The translations under genes were made by a program, and so were the position numbers. Below are positions 17,203 through 26,599 of a stretch of 64,000 nt of DNA, one piece after another (position 1 is the stretch's first letter; the number at the start of each line of letters is the position of its first letter). Below the pieces are notes generated by a model. That model had not been told where the DNA came from, ran no database searches, and saw nothing but the letters and a program-made list of their open reading frames with translations. The stretch comes from Burkholderia sp. Bp8963 (lineage in GTDB: Bacteria; Pseudomonadota; Gammaproteobacteria; Burkholderiales; Burkholderiaceae), in NCBI RefSeq assembly GCF_003854275.1, contig NZ_QTQP01000004.1:124001-188000 (forward strand), given 5' to 3'.

Positions 17203-18089
17203 TGGTTCGGCGCCGGGATGATACGGACAAGCCTGCGGAGCACGACGCGCGCGATGCGCCGGGCGGCTCCGACCGGCGTGCCGCGTCCCCCGGCGCTGGC
17301 CGGCGGTCCGCGCGCGTTTCATCCAGCCATGCCGCGAGCCGTACCGCGACGAGGGCATCCGACGATGCCCTCGTTTCGTTTCAGGTAACCGCGCCGGACG
17401 ATCCGTTCGAAGACGGCGAATCGTTCGACGCGCACGACCGGGCGCGCCGTCGCGTGTCCGGCGTAAGCTTCCCGCGCGACCGCGGGTCCGCGTCGTCGTC
17501 CGCGATCTCTGTCGCGGCCCCGGAAGACGTCTATACCCGCACGAGCCAGAATCCGCGCCGCACGCGCCGGTCGTCGGGTGCCGCCGCCGATCCGGATACC
17601 GGCGGGTCCGCCCGTACGTCATCGTCGTCGTCGAAACCCGCGCGCTCGCTGAAGGGCCGCGCGTTGGGCTACCTGTCCCGGCGCGAATACAGCCGGGCGG
17701 AACTCGCGCGCAAGCTCGCGCCTTACGTCGGCGAGGACGAATCCGTCGAGCCGGTGCTCGATGCGCTGGAACAGGACGGCTGGCTGTCCGACGCGCGTTT
17801 CGCCGAGAGCCTCGTGCATCGCCGCGCGTCGCGGGTCGGGGCCGCACGGATCGTCAACGAGTTGAAGCGCCACGCGGTTGGCGACACCCTTGTCGAGGAG
17901 GTGAGCGCGCAGCTGCGCGAGACCGAATGGGCGCGTGCGCAGGCCGTCTGGCGCAAGAAATTCGGTGCGCTGCCGCAAACGCCTGCGGAGCGCGCGAAGC
18001 AGGCACGCTTCCTGGCGGCGCGCGGCTTCTCGAGCGCGACCATCGTGAAGTTGCTCAAATGCGGCGACGAACCGTTCGGCGATGACTGA
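17202..18089 (+). CDS. recX: Regulatory protein RecX with long N-terminal extension
   Basis: RecX binds RecA filaments and limits RecA activity. The conserved three-helix-repeat domain starts near residue 147 (SLKGRALGYLSRREYSRAELARKL) and runs to the end (FLAARGFSSATIVKLLKC), about 148 residues, the normal size of a whole RecX. The preceding 146 residues are Arg/Ser/Asp-rich low-complexity sequence with no predicted fold. The ATG overlapping the recA stop was chosen because of coupling; an in-frame GTG lies three bases earlier. A later start cannot be excluded and would give a standard-size RecX. The gene is in the SOS operon with recA. Confidence 0.85.
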   Translation: MVRRRDDTDKPAEHDARDAPGGSDRRAASPGAGRRSARVSSSHAASRTATRASDDALVSFQVTAPDDPFEDGESFDAHDRARRRVSGVSFPRDRGSASSSAISVAAPEDVYTRTSQNPRRTRRSSGAAADPDTGGSARTSSSSSKPARSLKGRALGYLSRREYSRAELARKLAPYVGEDESVEPVLDALEQDGWLSDARFAESLVHRRASRVGAARIVNELKRHAVGDTLVEEVSAQLRETEWARAQAVWRKKFGALPQTPAERAKQARFLAARGFSSATIVKLLKCGDEPFGDD

Positions 18090-18193
18090 TCGACGCAGGC
18101 GCGCGCAACGCGTGATTTTGCTGCAATGCAACCGCCTCCCGACAGGCGGGAATACCCGCCGTCGCGTCAGGCTGCCTCAAATACCCGATATGC

Positions 18194-18199
18194 TAAAAT
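18194..18199 (+). promoter_or_regulatory. Extended -10 promoter before DUF2889-sucCD
   Basis: TAAAAT (18194-18199) is preceded by TG at the extended -10 position (TGC-TAAAAT). No good -35 lies 17 bases upstream, as is common for extended -10 promoters. It is 35 bases before the DUF2889 start and could serve that gene and sucCD. Confidence 0.4.
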
Positions 18200-18233
18200 C
18201 CACGGGTTTTCCTCTTCGGCCTCAACCTCCAGC

Positions 18234-18842
18234 ATGCCGCTATCCGAGCCCGTGCCCCGTCAGTTGCGACATCGACGCGCAATCCGAGCGGAAGCTTACG
18301 AGCGCGACGACGGCTTGTGGGACATCGAAGCCTGCCTGACCGATCACAAGCCGCGCGACGTCGCGCTTGCGTCGGGCATCCGGCCGAACGGCCTGCCGAT
18401 CCACGAACTCTGGCTGCGCGTGACCATCGATCGCGACCTCAATGTCGTCGACGCCGAAGCGTCGTCGGAATGGGTGCCGTATCCCGGTCACTGTCAAGCC
18501 GCCCCGCCTGCCTACCGGGCCCTCATCGGGCTCAATCTCTTCCGCAATTTCCGCCGCAACGCGAATCGGCTGCTCGCCGGTGTCGCAGGCTGCTCCCACC
18601 TCACCGAACTGTGCGCCGTGCTGCCGACGGCAGCGATCCAGGCGTTCGCCGGTGACGTGTGGAACGTGCGCGAGGAGGGCGGCGAAGGGCCGGATCATGA
18701 CGGCTTTCACGCCGAACCGCCTTTCCAGCTCGGCCGCTGCCGGGCGTTGCGGTTCGACGGCGAGGTCGTGCGGCAGTACTACCCGCGCTGGTATGGCGCG
18801 AGCCGGCCGGATGTGCCCGGTGAAGGCAGCACGAAGGAATGA
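18234..18842 (+). CDS. DUF2889-domain protein
   Basis: 202-residue protein containing the DUF2889 domain. The conserved pattern GLWDIEACLTDHK, then HELWLRVTIDRDLNVVDAEA, then CSHLTELCAVLP is seen in order. The function of the family is unknown. The ATG at 18234 was chosen because the conserved region starts soon after (RHRRAIRAEAYERDDG); the 36-residue upstream extension overlaps the putative promoter. It sits between recX and sucC on the same strand, 68 bases before sucC, and may be cotranscribed with sucCD. Confidence 0.8.
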   Translation: MPLSEPVPRQLRHRRAIRAEAYERDDGLWDIEACLTDHKPRDVALASGIRPNGLPIHELWLRVTIDRDLNVVDAEASSEWVPYPGHCQAAPPAYRALIGLNLFRNFRRNANRLLAGVAGCSHLTELCAVLPTAAIQAFAGDVWNVREEGGEGPDHDGFHAEPPFQLGRCRALRFDGEVVRQYYPRWYGASRPDVPGEGSTKE

Positions 18843-18910
18843 ACGGAAATCATTCGAAGAAGCGTCTTAAGCGACTTTTCATCCAACTCTCAGACTGAAG
18901 GGAATCACGC

Positions 18911-20077
18911 ATGAAGATTCACGAGTACCAGGGTAAGGAAATCCTGCGGAAATTCGGAGTCGCGGTACCGCGCGGCAAGCCGGCGTTCTCGGTTGACGAG
19001 GCCGTCAAGGTGGCAGAAGAGCTCGGCGGCCCGGTGTGGGTCGTGAAGGCTCAGATTCACGCGGGTGGCCGTGGCAAGGGCGGCGGCGTGAAGGTGGCGA
19101 AGTCGATCGAGCAGGTGCGCGAATACGCGAACCAGATCCTCGGCATGCAGCTCGTCACGCACCAGACCGGTCCGGAAGGCCAGAAGGTCAACCGTCTGAT
19201 GATCGAAGAAGGCGCCGACATCAAGCAGGAACTGTATGTCAGCCTCGTCGTTGATCGCGTGTCGCAAAAGATCGTGCTGATGGGTTCGAGCGAAGGCGGC
19301 ATGGACATCGAAGAAGTTGCCGCAAAGCACCCGGAACTGATCCACCAGGTCATCGTCGAGCCGTCGACCGGCCTGCTCGACGCCCAGGCCGACGACCTCG
19401 CTGCGAAGATCGGCGTGCCGGCTGCTTCGATTCCGCAAGCGCGCGCCATCCTGCAAGGCCTGTATAAGGCATTCTGGGAAACCGACGCGTCGCTGGCTGA
19501 AATCAACCCGCTGAACGTCTCCGGCGACGGCAAGGTCATCGCACTCGACGCGAAGTTCAACTTCGACTCGAACGCGCTGTTCCGCCACCCGGAAATCGTC
19601 GCGTACCGCGACCTGGACGAAGAAGATCCGGCTGAAATCGAAGCGTCGAAGTTCGACCTCGCGTACATCTCGCTCGACGGCAACATCGGCTGTCTCGTGA
19701 ACGGCGCAGGCCTCGCGATGGCGACGATGGACACGATCAAGCTGTTCGGCGGCGAGCCGGCGAACTTCCTGGACGTCGGCGGTGGCGCTACGACCGAGAA
19801 GGTCACCGAAGCGTTCAAGCTGATGCTGAAGAACCCGGACCTGAAGGCGATCCTCGTGAACATCTTCGGCGGCATCATGCGCTGCGACGTGATCGCGGAA
19901 GGCGTGATCGCCGGTTCGAAGGCCGTGAACCTGAACGTGCCGCTCGTCGTGCGCATGAAGGGCACGAACGAAGACCTCGGCAAGAAGATGCTGGCCGATT
20001 CGGGCCTGCCGATCATCTCGGCGGACAGCATGGAAGAGGCTGCGCAGAAGGTCGTCGCGGCTGCCGAAGGCAAGTAA
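18911..20077 (+). CDS. sucC: Succinate-CoA ligase beta subunit
   Basis: 388-residue ADP-forming subunit of succinyl-CoA synthetase, which makes ATP or GTP from succinyl-CoA in the TCA cycle. An ATP-grasp domain occupies about 1-240 ([19 protein letters not shown] at the start, [15 protein letters not shown] in the nucleotide site) and the C-terminal domain contains [15 protein letters not shown]. Length equals E. coli SucC (388). The Shine-Dalgarno AAGGGA lies eight bases before the ATG. sucD follows after 67 bases. Here the pair is not clustered with the 2-oxoglutarate dehydrogenase genes. Confidence 0.98.
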   Translation: MKIHEYQGKEILRKFGVAVPRGKPAFSVDEAVKVAEELGGPVWVVKAQIHAGGRGKGGGVKVAKSIEQVREYANQILGMQLVTHQTGPEGQKVNRLMIEEGADIKQELYVSLVVDRVSQKIVLMGSSEGGMDIEEVAAKHPELIHQVIVEPSTGLLDAQADDLAAKIGVPAASIPQARAILQGLYKAFWETDASLAEINPLNVSGDGKVIALDAKFNFDSNALFRHPEIVAYRDLDEEDPAEIEASKFDLAYISLDGNIGCLVNGAGLAMATMDTIKLFGGEPANFLDVGGGATTEKVTEAFKLMLKNPDLKAILVNIFGGIMRCDVIAEGVIAGSKAVNLNVPLVVRMKGTNEDLGKKMLADSGLPIISADSMEEAAQKVVAAAEGK

Positions 20078-20144
20078 GCGCGCTATTGAACACGCATGGC
20101 GGCGCGGCTTGCACGCGACGCCAATCGAACAGAGGTCAAAATAC

Positions 20145-21026
20145 ATGTCGATTCTGATCAACAAGGACACGAAGGTCATCACGCAGGGCATTACCGGCAA
20201 GACCGGTCAGTTCCATACGCGCGCCTGCCGTGAATACGCAAACGGCCGCGAAGCATTCGTCGCGGGCGTGAACCCGAAGAAGGCCGGCGAAGACTTCGAA
20301 GGCATTCCGATCTACGCGAGCGTCAAGGAAGCGAAGGCCGAAACCGGCGCGACCGTGTCGGTCATCTACGTGCCGCCGGCAGGCGCAGCGGCTGCGATCT
20401 GGGAAGCGGTCGAAGCCGATCTGGATCTCGCGATCTGCATCACGGAAGGCATCCCGGTCCGCGACATGATCGAAGTGAAGGACCGCATGCGCCGCGAAGG
20501 CCGCAAGACGCTGCTGCTCGGGCCGAACTGCCCGGGCACGATCACGCCGGACGAACTGAAGATCGGCATCATGCCGGGCCACATCCACCGCAAGGGCCGC
20601 ATCGGCGTCGTGTCGCGTTCGGGCACGCTGACGTATGAAGCCGTTGCGCAGCTGACCGCGCTCGGTCTCGGCCAGTCGTCGGCAGTCGGTATCGGCGGCG
20701 ACCCGATCAACGGTCTGAAGCACATCGACGTGATGAAGATGTTCAACGACGATCCGGATACGGATGCGGTCGTGATGATCGGCGAAATCGGCGGTCCGGA
20801 CGAAGCCAACGCCGCTCAGTGGATCAAGGACAACATGAAGAAGCCGGTCGTCGGCTTCATCGCGGGCGTCACGGCGCCCCCGGGCAAGCGCATGGGCCAC
20901 GCCGGCGCGCTGATCTCGGGCGGTGCGGATACGGCCGAAGCGAAGCTGGAAATCATGGAAGCGTGCGGCATCACCGTCACGCGCAACCCGTCGGAAATGG
21001 GTCGCCTGCTGAAGAAGGCGCTGTAA
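20145..21026 (+). CDS. sucD: Succinate-CoA ligase alpha subunit
   Basis: 293-residue CoA-binding and phosphohistidine-bearing subunit. A CoA-binding Rossmann domain opens the protein ([21 protein letters not shown]), the LGPNCPGTI stretch follows, and the phosphorylated histidine lies in [10 protein letters not shown] near residue 250. The ATG at 20145 begins [10 protein letters not shown], as in orthologs; the in-frame ATG at 20109 was rejected. The gene closes the operon, with a strong terminator 25 bases after the stop. Confidence 0.98.
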   Translation: MSILINKDTKVITQGITGKTGQFHTRACREYANGREAFVAGVNPKKAGEDFEGIPIYASVKEAKAETGATVSVIYVPPAGAAAAIWEAVEADLDLAICITEGIPVRDMIEVKDRMRREGRKTLLLGPNCPGTITPDELKIGIMPGHIHRKGRIGVVSRSGTLTYEAVAQLTALGLGQSSAVGIGGDPINGLKHIDVMKMFNDDPDTDAVVMIGEIGGPDEANAAQWIKDNMKKPVVGFIAGVTAPPGKRMGHAGALISGGADTAEAKLEIMEACGITVTRNPSEMGRLLKKAL

Positions 21027-21050
21027 ATTCCGCCTGGGTTCGTCCTGCAG

Positions 21051-21077
21051 AAAACGCCGGCCTTGCCGGCGTTTTTT
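21051..21077 (+). terminator. Rho-independent terminator after sucD
   Basis: An 11-bp stem (AAAACGCCGGC with GCCGGCGTTTT) around a CTT loop, continued by a T run. It ends the DUF2889-sucCD transcript. Confidence 0.92.
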
Positions 21078-21205
21078 GTTATGCTCGCGCCATCTTTTCG
21101 CAAGATCCGGCGCGCATCATGCGTGGGGTTGCGAAAGCACGCCCGCGTCCGGCGGGCCGATTCTCCTGCCGGCTCTGCTGCCTGCGCTCCTGCCTGCTGC
21201 CCACC

Positions 21206-21919
21206 ATGCTCGAATACCTGACGTCGCTCCACTGGGGGGCCGTATTCCAGATCGTCGTGATCGACATCCTGCTCGGTGGCGACAACGCGGTCGTGATCGC
21301 GCTCGCGTGCCGCAACCTGCCGGCAAGCCAGCGTCTGCGCGGCGTGATCTGGGGCACTGCCGGCGCGATCCTGCTGCGGGTCGCGTTGATCGCATTCGCC
21401 GTCGTGCTGCTCGACGTGCCGTTCCTGAAGTTCGCGGGCGGCGTGCTGCTGCTGTGGATCGGCATCAAGCTGATGGCGCCCGCCGCCGACGCGCACGACG
21501 ACATCAGGCCGGCCGACCAGCTGTGGGCGGCCGTGAAGACGATCGTGATCGCCGATGCGGTGATGAGCCTCGACAACGTGATCGCGATCGCGGGCGCCGC
21601 GGAGCAGGCCGATCCTGCGCACCGGCTCGTGCTCGTGATCTTCGGGCTCGTCGTCAGCGTGCCGATCATCGTGTGGGGCAGCACGCTGGTGCTGAAGCTG
21701 CTCGACCGCTTTCCGGTCGTCGTCGCGTTTGGTGCTGGCCTGCTCGGCTGGATCGCGGGCGGGCTGATGGTGAGCGACCCGGCCGGCGACCGCTGGCCGC
21801 TGCTCGACACGCCGGCGGCGATCTACGGCGCGAGCGTTGCCGGCGCGCTGTTCGTCGTGGTGGCCGGGTATGCGCTGAAGCGGCGCCGCGGCGCGTCGGG
21901 AACGTCTGGCTCGCACTGA
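21206..21919 (+). CDS. TerC/YjbE-family integral membrane protein
   Basis: 237 residues with seven or so hydrophobic helices. Acidic residues are conserved inside membrane segments: [13 protein letters not shown] in TM1-2 and [16 protein letters not shown] in the middle. These DN motifs define the TerC family, several members of which export manganese or metallate secreted proteins. The substrate here is not proven. The ATG at 21206 begins at the first helix; an in-frame ATG at 21119 would add a Cys/Arg-rich stretch. Neither has a good ribosome site. The gene is isolated between two strong terminators. Confidence 0.85.
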   Translation: MLEYLTSLHWGAVFQIVVIDILLGGDNAVVIALACRNLPASQRLRGVIWGTAGAILLRVALIAFAVVLLDVPFLKFAGGVLLLWIGIKLMAPAADAHDDIRPADQLWAAVKTIVIADAVMSLDNVIAIAGAAEQADPAHRLVLVIFGLVVSVPIIVWGSTLVLKLLDRFPVVVAFGAGLLGWIAGGLMVSDPAGDRWPLLDTPAAIYGASVAGALFVVVAGYALKRRRGASGTSGSH

Positions 21920-21971
21920 CGCATTGGCCATCCGGCCGACTGCCGGCCGTGCGGCTCGCTGGCTACGATCG

Positions 21972-22000
21972 AAACGCCTGCCTCCCTGGCAGGCGTTTTT
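21972..22000 (+). terminator. Rho-independent terminator after the TerC gene
   Basis: An 11-bp stem (AAACGCCTGCC with GGCAGGCGTTT) around a TCCCT loop, followed by TTTTCGTTT. It separates the TerC gene from the pilin gene. Confidence 0.9.
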
Positions 22001-22017
22001 CGTTTCCGGAGCCTGTC

Positions 22018-22611
22018 ATGTTCGAAGCCTTTTCCGTCTCCCTGTTCCGCCGTCTCGCCGCCGACCTGCAGCGAACGCGCCGCCCGCCGCGCTGGCGTTT
22101 GGGCGGTTTTACGCTGATCGAGCTGATGATCGTGCTCGCGATCGTCGGCGTAATTGCCGCGTATGCGATTCCTGCCTACCAGGATTATCTCGCCCGTTCG
22201 CGGGTCGGCGAGGGGCTCGCGCTCGCGTCGTCCGCACGGCTCGCGGTCGCGGACAACGCGGCGAGCGGCGCGGGCCTTGGCGGCGGCTATAGCCCGCCCG
22301 CCGCGACCCGCAACGTCGAGTCGGTCCGGATCGACGACGACACGGGCCAGATTTCGGTCACCTTTACCGCTCGCGTCGCGGCCGCCGGCGCGAATACGCT
22401 CGTGCTGGTGCCGTCGGCGCCCGACAAGGCCGATGCGCCAACCGCGCGCGTCGCGCTGAAGAAGGGCGCGATGCAGGCCGGCGCGATCACGTGGGAGTGC
22501 TTTGCCGCGGGCAAGTCGGCGTCGTCTCTGCCGGCGCCAGGGGCGGGGCCGCTGCCGGGCGATGGCGCGACGCTGGCGGCCAAATACGCGCCGGCCGAGT
22601 GCCGCGCATAG
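22018..22611 (+). CDS. Type IV pilin-like (PilA/PilE) prepilin
   Basis: 197-residue prepilin. The class III cleavage site [19 protein letters not shown] places Phe at mature position 1 and Glu at 5, so prepilin peptidase would remove about 30 residues. That leader is unusually long for a type IVa pilin (6-10) and is Arg-rich. The mature protein has the N-terminal hydrophobic helix and a C-terminal disulfide loop between Cys in ITWECF and Cys in APAECRA. Inside the loop is a Ser/Ala/Pro/Gly segment ([18 protein letters not shown]). pglL, an O-glycan transferase gene, starts 166 bases downstream, so this pilin is a likely glycosylation substrate. Confidence 0.88.
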   Translation: MFEAFSVSLFRRLAADLQRTRRPPRWRLGGFTLIELMIVLAIVGVIAAYAIPAYQDYLARSRVGEGLALASSARLAVADNAASGAGLGGGYSPPAATRNVESVRIDDDTGQISVTFTARVAAAGANTLVLVPSAPDKADAPTARVALKKGAMQAGAITWECFAAGKSASSLPAPGAGPLPGDGATLAAKYAPAECRA

Positions 22612-22777
22612 CGGCCAGTAGTGGTCAATAGCGGGGCTGGAACGGCGGGGCAACACGCGGACAGTGCCGCTGCCGCACCGGTCGCGTCGCGGTGCGGCTG
22701 CACGTCGGGTGCGCCGGTACCGCACAGAGCGGGGAAAGTTTTGTATAGTGCGCCGGTTGCTGACATCCGGTTTGCTC

Positions 22778-24574
22778 ATGCCTTCTTCTTTTTCCCGCTC
22801 GTTGCCGCTCGTCGCGCTGGCTGTCGCGTTGATCGTGCCCTACGCGATCACGAATCACACGTATCCGATCCCGACCTTCTATTCAGAGTTTTCCGCGCTC
22901 GTGCTGTATCTGCTGGTCGGCGCGACGGTGATCCTGCTTGCGCGGACGAGCCGTCAGGCCCAGGCCGCGCCGTTCGCCGCACCGGCCGCGTTCGTCGCGC
23001 CGCTCGGCTTCGCCGCGGTGCTGTTCGCGCAGACCGCGCTGATGCCGCTGCGGGTGCCGTCGATGAACTGGCTGGCGATCGGCTACCTCGGCGCGGCGCT
23101 TGTCGCGATGCAGGCGGGCTACGTGCTCGCGCGCGAGGGGCCGGCCGAAGCGGTCGCGCGGATGATGGCGGGCGCGTTGCTGATCGGCGGCGTGTTCGCC
23201 GTGTTTTGCCAGGTCGTTCAGCTATTCCGGCTCGAATCGGCGCTGACGCCCTTCGTCGTGGTGTACAACGTCGCGGTCGACCGCCGGCCGTACGGCAACA
23301 TGGCGCAGGCGAACCATCTCGCGACCTATATCGCGTTTGCGCTCGCCGGTGCGCTGTATCTCGTGCAGACGCGCCGCCTCGCAGTCTGGGCGTGGCTCGC
23401 GCTGTCCGTCGTGCTGTCCCTGGGGCTCGCGCTGACCGTGTCGCGCGGGCCGTGGCTGCAGGTCGCGGTGATGGTGGTCGCCGGCTTCTGGATGGCTTGG
23501 GTCGACGCGCGCCGCCAGCCGGACGCGCCCGGCAACGCGCGCGCGTGGCTGACGCCGGTCGCGCTCGTCGTCGTGTTCGTCGCGGTGAACGTCACCGTAC
23601 GCTGGGCGAACGTGCACTATCACCTGAATCTCGCGGAGTCGGCGGCCGAGCGGATGCGCGATGCCGGGCAGATCGCGCCGCGCCTCGCGCTGTGGAAATA
23701 CGGGCTTGCGATGTTCCGCGAGCATCCGCTGCTCGGCGTTGGCTGGGGTGAATTCCCGTCGCACCAGTTCGCGCTTGCCCGCGCGCTCGGCGGCGTCGAG
23801 ATCGCGAACAACGCGCACGACATCTTCATCGACCTGCTCGCGAAGTCCGGCGTGATCGGCCTCGGCTTGCTGGCTGTCACGCTCGTGCTGTGGTTCGTCC
23901 GCGCGGTGCGCGCGCCGCAGACGAGCGTGCGCGTGTTCGGCTTCGCGCTGATCGGCATCCTGCTGATGCATGCGCTCGTCGAGTATCCGCAGCAGTACAT
24001 GTTCTTCCTGCTGCCGGCGATGTTCGTGATCGGCTTGCTCGAAGTGAAGCCGCTGCGCGTCGTGCCGGGCGGCGCGGCGTTCGGGCTGTTCGCGCTGCTG
24101 TCGTTCGGCGGCCTGCTCGCGATGCTGCCGGTGCTGCGCGACTACCAGCGCGCGGAAGTGCTGTATTACGGCAGCGACCCGGCCGCGCAATATCGCGATG
24201 CGCCGTCGATGCTGTTCGGCGCGTGGGGCGACTACGGTGCAGCGACGCTGCTGACGATCTCGCACGACGGGCTGCCGGCGAAGCTCGCCGCGCACGAGCG
24301 GGCGATCGCGCTGCTGCCCGGCGAAACGGTGCTGCGCCGCTATGCGGTGCTGCAGGCGCTGGATGGCCGCGACGCCGACGCGCTCGACACAGTCGCGCGT
24401 CTGCATGTGTTCGCGAAGGAGCTGAAGGACTGGCCGCAGCAGCTCGCGGCGCTATTCAGGCTGTGTGACGCGCAGCCGTCGCTGAAATCGTTCAAGGCGG
24501 CCGTGGTCGCGAAGTACGGAGAAGTGCCGGCCGACGCGCTCGACGAATCGGATGACGACGACGACGCGGAATGA
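22778..24574 (+). CDS. pglL: PglL-family protein O-oligosaccharyltransferase
   Basis: 598-residue polytopic inner-membrane protein with about 12 hydrophobic helices and a Wzy_C/O-antigen ligase core. A periplasmic loop carries RRPYGNMAQANHLATY and a later one GVGWGEFPSHQF...NNAHDIFIDLLAKSG, the conserved His-containing signatures of PglL and PilO/TfpO enzymes. The C-terminal part (about 450-598) is a cytosolic or periplasmic helical domain ending in a poly-Asp tail. By gene order this corresponds to B. cenocepacia PglL, reported as a general O-glycosyltransferase that modifies Ser in low-complexity regions. The ATG at 22778 begins the first TM. The pilin-like gene upstream is a natural partner. 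Confidence 0.88.
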   Translation: MPSSFSRSLPLVALAVALIVPYAITNHTYPIPTFYSEFSALVLYLLVGATVILLARTSRQAQAAPFAAPAAFVAPLGFAAVLFAQTALMPLRVPSMNWLAIGYLGAALVAMQAGYVLAREGPAEAVARMMAGALLIGGVFAVFCQVVQLFRLESALTPFVVVYNVAVDRRPYGNMAQANHLATYIAFALAGALYLVQTRRLAVWAWLALSVVLSLGLALTVSRGPWLQVAVMVVAGFWMAWVDARRQPDAPGNARAWLTPVALVVVFVAVNVTVRWANVHYHLNLAESAAERMRDAGQIAPRLALWKYGLAMFREHPLLGVGWGEFPSHQFALARALGGVEIANNAHDIFIDLLAKSGVIGLGLLAVTLVLWFVRAVRAPQTSVRVFGFALIGILLMHALVEYPQQYMFFLLPAMFVIGLLEVKPLRVVPGGAAFGLFALLSFGGLLAMLPVLRDYQRAEVLYYGSDPAAQYRDAPSMLFGAWGDYGAATLLTISHDGLPAKLAAHERAIALLPGETVLRRYAVLQALDGRDADALDTVARLHVFAKELKDWPQQLAALFRLCDAQPSLKSFKAAVVAKYGEVPADALDESDDDDDAE

Positions 24575-25035
24575 GTTGCCCGGAGCGTACGGTCGGTGAT
24601 GATGACGCGTCGGATGATGTCGCCGGGGCGCGGTTCGCACCGGCGGTCGTGATCTGCGACGAACGACGAGGCGCGCGCCGTCGGCCGCGCCCGGTCAACG
24701 CCCGATAGCGGCGGATTACCTCGCATGTCGCGTGGATTCCGCGTGGCTGACCGCGTAGTCACCGTCAAGCTTCGTCAAATCGCCGCCACCGCCGGCGCAA
24801 GGGCGTGCACAATGCGCAAGCGTTCGCGTTCCACGCGCGTGCGTCCTGCGGCGCGCGGGTGCGGGCGTCGCAATTGAGAATCTGAGAGCAGGATCGCGGC
24901 GGCGCCGATGCCGGCCGCGCGGCCGCAACGGGGGCGCCGATCCGAGGGCCGCGGCGCACGGCGCGCATGCACAGTCCGGCGAACGGCAGCCGGTGCGCGC
25001 GCGCCCTGAAGCAACGCAAATAACGACATTCGACC
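24575..25035. other. 461-base intergenic region without a recognised gene
   Basis: Between pglL and the TonB-like lipoprotein gene. The ORFs on both strands are Arg/Ala-rich shadows. No terminator hairpin with a T run was found after pglL, and no convincing -35/-10 pair before the lipoprotein gene. No repeats were seen. Confidence 0.6.
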
Positions 25036-25386
25036 ATGGCTATTCGCTCGACTTACCTGATCCTGCCCGTCGTGGCTGCGCTGTTTTCCGGCTGCGCGAT
25101 GCTGTCGTCGTCGCAGGAAAGCAAGCTGTCGTGCCGCATTCCGCGCGCCGTCTATCCGGATACCGCAAAGCCGCTCACGCGTCGCGCAACGGTGCTCGTG
25201 CGCGCGCTGATGACGACGTCGGGCGAAGCGCAGAACGTCACGGTGACGACGAGCAGCCGCAACGCGGCAGCGGATCGCGCCGCGATCGATGCGATGTCGC
25301 TGGCGACCTGCACGCAGACGGGCGCCGCCGCGAATCCGTTCCTGCTGACGCAACCGTTCGTATTCGAGCCGCGCCGAAGCGAGTGA
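25036..25386 (+). CDS. Small TonB-like lipoprotein
   Basis: 116 residues. The signal peptide ends in a lipobox (LFSGC, Cys 19), predicting a lipid-anchored envelope protein. The remainder (RIPRAVYPDTAKPLTRRATVLVRALMTTSGEAQNVTVTTSS) follows the pattern of the TonB C-terminal fold, in which a YP motif precedes a V-x-V-x-F strand and a helix. It lacks the TonB transmembrane anchor and proline-rich spacer, so it is probably not a true energy transducer. Its partner is unknown. Confidence 0.75.
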   Translation: MAIRSTYLILPVVAALFSGCAMLSSSQESKLSCRIPRAVYPDTAKPLTRRATVLVRALMTTSGEAQNVTVTTSSRNAAADRAAIDAMSLATCTQTGAAANPFLLTQPFVFEPRRSE

Positions 25387-25424
25387 CGTTCGCGCGGAGC
25401 GGGGAGCGGTAAGCGGGACATCCA

Positions 25425-25456
25425 GACAGCGGGACAGCGGGACAGCGGGACAGCGG
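25425..25456. repeat. Four-copy 8-bp tandem repeat (GACAGCGG)
   Basis: Perfect copies of GACAGCGG start at 25425, 25433, 25441 and 25449 in the non-coding gap after the TonB-like gene. A related AGCGGGAC begins at 25412. An 8-bp unit is not a multiple of three, and no reading frame uses it. Confidence 0.9.
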
Positions 25457-25516
25457 CAGCGCGCGCCGCCGCGACTCGCGGCCAGCGCCCGCAAGTACGC
25501 CAAGCCGCCCCGACGC

Positions 25517-25731
25517 TCAATGCTTCGCCATCAGGTTCGCGCCACGACAGGTCGGCTCCGGCGTGTCGCGCAACGCGAGCATCGTGAACCCGTTGGGATC
25601 CTGGCGGATCAGCCCGTAGCGTTTCGCGACGGTTCCTCCGGACTTGCCGCTCAGCCCGATCTCGACCTGATAGTGATCCTTCGCGGTTGTGCAGGCGCGC
25701 ACGGGCCCGTAGCCGAGTGTCGTGTGCGGCG
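25517..25731 (-). pseudogene. Probable remnant of a small secreted or unknown protein
   Basis: The frame from 25731 down to the TGA at 25517-25519 encodes about 70 residues of protein-like sequence (PHTTLGYGPVRACTTAKDHY, then QVEIGLSGKSGGTVAKRYG). Balanced composition and two Cys suggest a real coding origin. Reading is blocked upstream by an in-frame TAG (25732-25734). The only in-frame start, a GTG at 25702, falls in the middle of the protein-like part and has no Shine-Dalgarno. The 5' part therefore appears lost. No family was recognised. A short intact gene starting at the GTG is the alternative. Confidence 0.45.
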
Positions 25732-25734
25732 CCT

Positions 25735-25920
25735 AGAGTCGCTCGTTGAGCGCCTGCCGCGCATCGCACGTGCCGGATTCGGCCCTTGAATCGGTTCTCT
25801 CACGGGTTGTTGTTGTGATTCTTTCGGGACACGGTCGCTGCAGCATCCGTGCGGCAGCACGCCGCCGGCGCCGTGACTATGGTGCGGCGTGCGGCTTGCG
25901 GTGTGCCGTGCGGCGCCCGA
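25735..25920. other. Non-coding gap between the remnant and moaC
   Basis: 186 bases with no ORF of protein-like composition and no clear terminator for moaC. It was examined for the missing 5' part of the remnant; nothing with the expected signal-peptide character was found on the minus strand. Confidence 0.5.
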
Positions 25921-26409
25921 TCAGTTGCCGCCATCCTCCGCCTTCCAGTCCCCCGACTTCCCGCCGCGCTTCTCCCGCACGCTCACGTCGGTGATCACCA
26001 TCCCGCGATCGACGGCCTTGCACATGTCGTACACGGTCAGCAGCCCGACCTGCACGGCGGTCAGCGCTTCCATCTCGACGCCCGTGCGCCCGAACGTCTC
26101 GACCTGCGCGACACACCGCACGCCCGGCAGCGTGTCGTCGAGTTCGAAATCGACGGCCACACGGGTCAGCGCGAGCGGATGGCACAGCGGGATCAGGTCG
26201 GCGGTGCGCTTTGCGCCCTGGATCGCCGCGATGCGCGCGACGCCGAGCACGTCGCCTTTTTTTGCCTTGCCGTCGCGGATCAGCTCGAACGTCGCTGGCA
26301 GCATGCGGATCGTGCCGCGCGCGATCGCGATGCGCTGGGTTTCCTGCTTGCCGCCGACGTCGACCATGTGCGCGTGGCCGGCGGCATCGAAGTGGGTGAG
26401 TCCTGACAT
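25921..26409 (-). CDS. moaC: Cyclic pyranopterin monophosphate synthase
   Basis: 162-residue cytosolic enzyme of molybdenum cofactor synthesis that converts 3',8-cyclo-7,8-dihydro-GTP to cyclic pyranopterin monophosphate. Recognisable blocks are [19 protein letters not shown], the active-site region [11 protein letters not shown], and [25 protein letters not shown]. The length matches E. coli MoaC (161). The ATG at 26409 starts [18 protein letters not shown]; ten residues of in-frame upstream sequence were rejected. It is divergent from the BepA-type gene, with about 190 bases between them. No moaA, moaB, moaD or moaE is adjacent. Confidence 0.97.
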   Translation of the reverse strand: MSGLTHFDAAGHAHMVDVGGKQETQRIAIARGTIRMLPATFELIRDGKAKKGDVLGVARIAAIQGAKRTADLIPLCHPLALTRVAVDFELDDTLPGVRCVAQVETFGRTGVEMEALTAVQVGLLTVYDMCKAVDRGMVITDVSVREKRGGKSGDWKAEDGGN

Positions 26410-26599
26410 GTGTTGCTCCGTTCCCATGCACGATTTCAACGGGCGCCTATCATATCAGCGGGGCTCGCGGCGACGGGATGCAGATCACGGACGATCCGCA
26501 CGGGACAGCGCGAGCGTCGCCGGTACAATGGCCACAATATTCATACCAATCGCCGCGATGCGTGCGCAGCGCGCGGGACGGCGTCGCGATTATCCTGCC

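Noticed and set aside
21080..21205. yybP-ykoY manganese riboswitch before the TerC gene
   Set aside because: The expected conserved motifs were not seen in the 126 bases between the sucD terminator and the TerC start.
21076..22017. Long N-terminal extension of the pilin gene
   Set aside because: The extension is the shadow of the TerC gene; the ATG at 22018 follows the TerC terminator and gives a complete prepilin.
25750..25900. Missing 5' half of the 25517-25731 remnant shifted to another frame
   Set aside because: All three minus-strand frames were read; none shows a signal peptide or continuous protein-like sequence joining the remnant.
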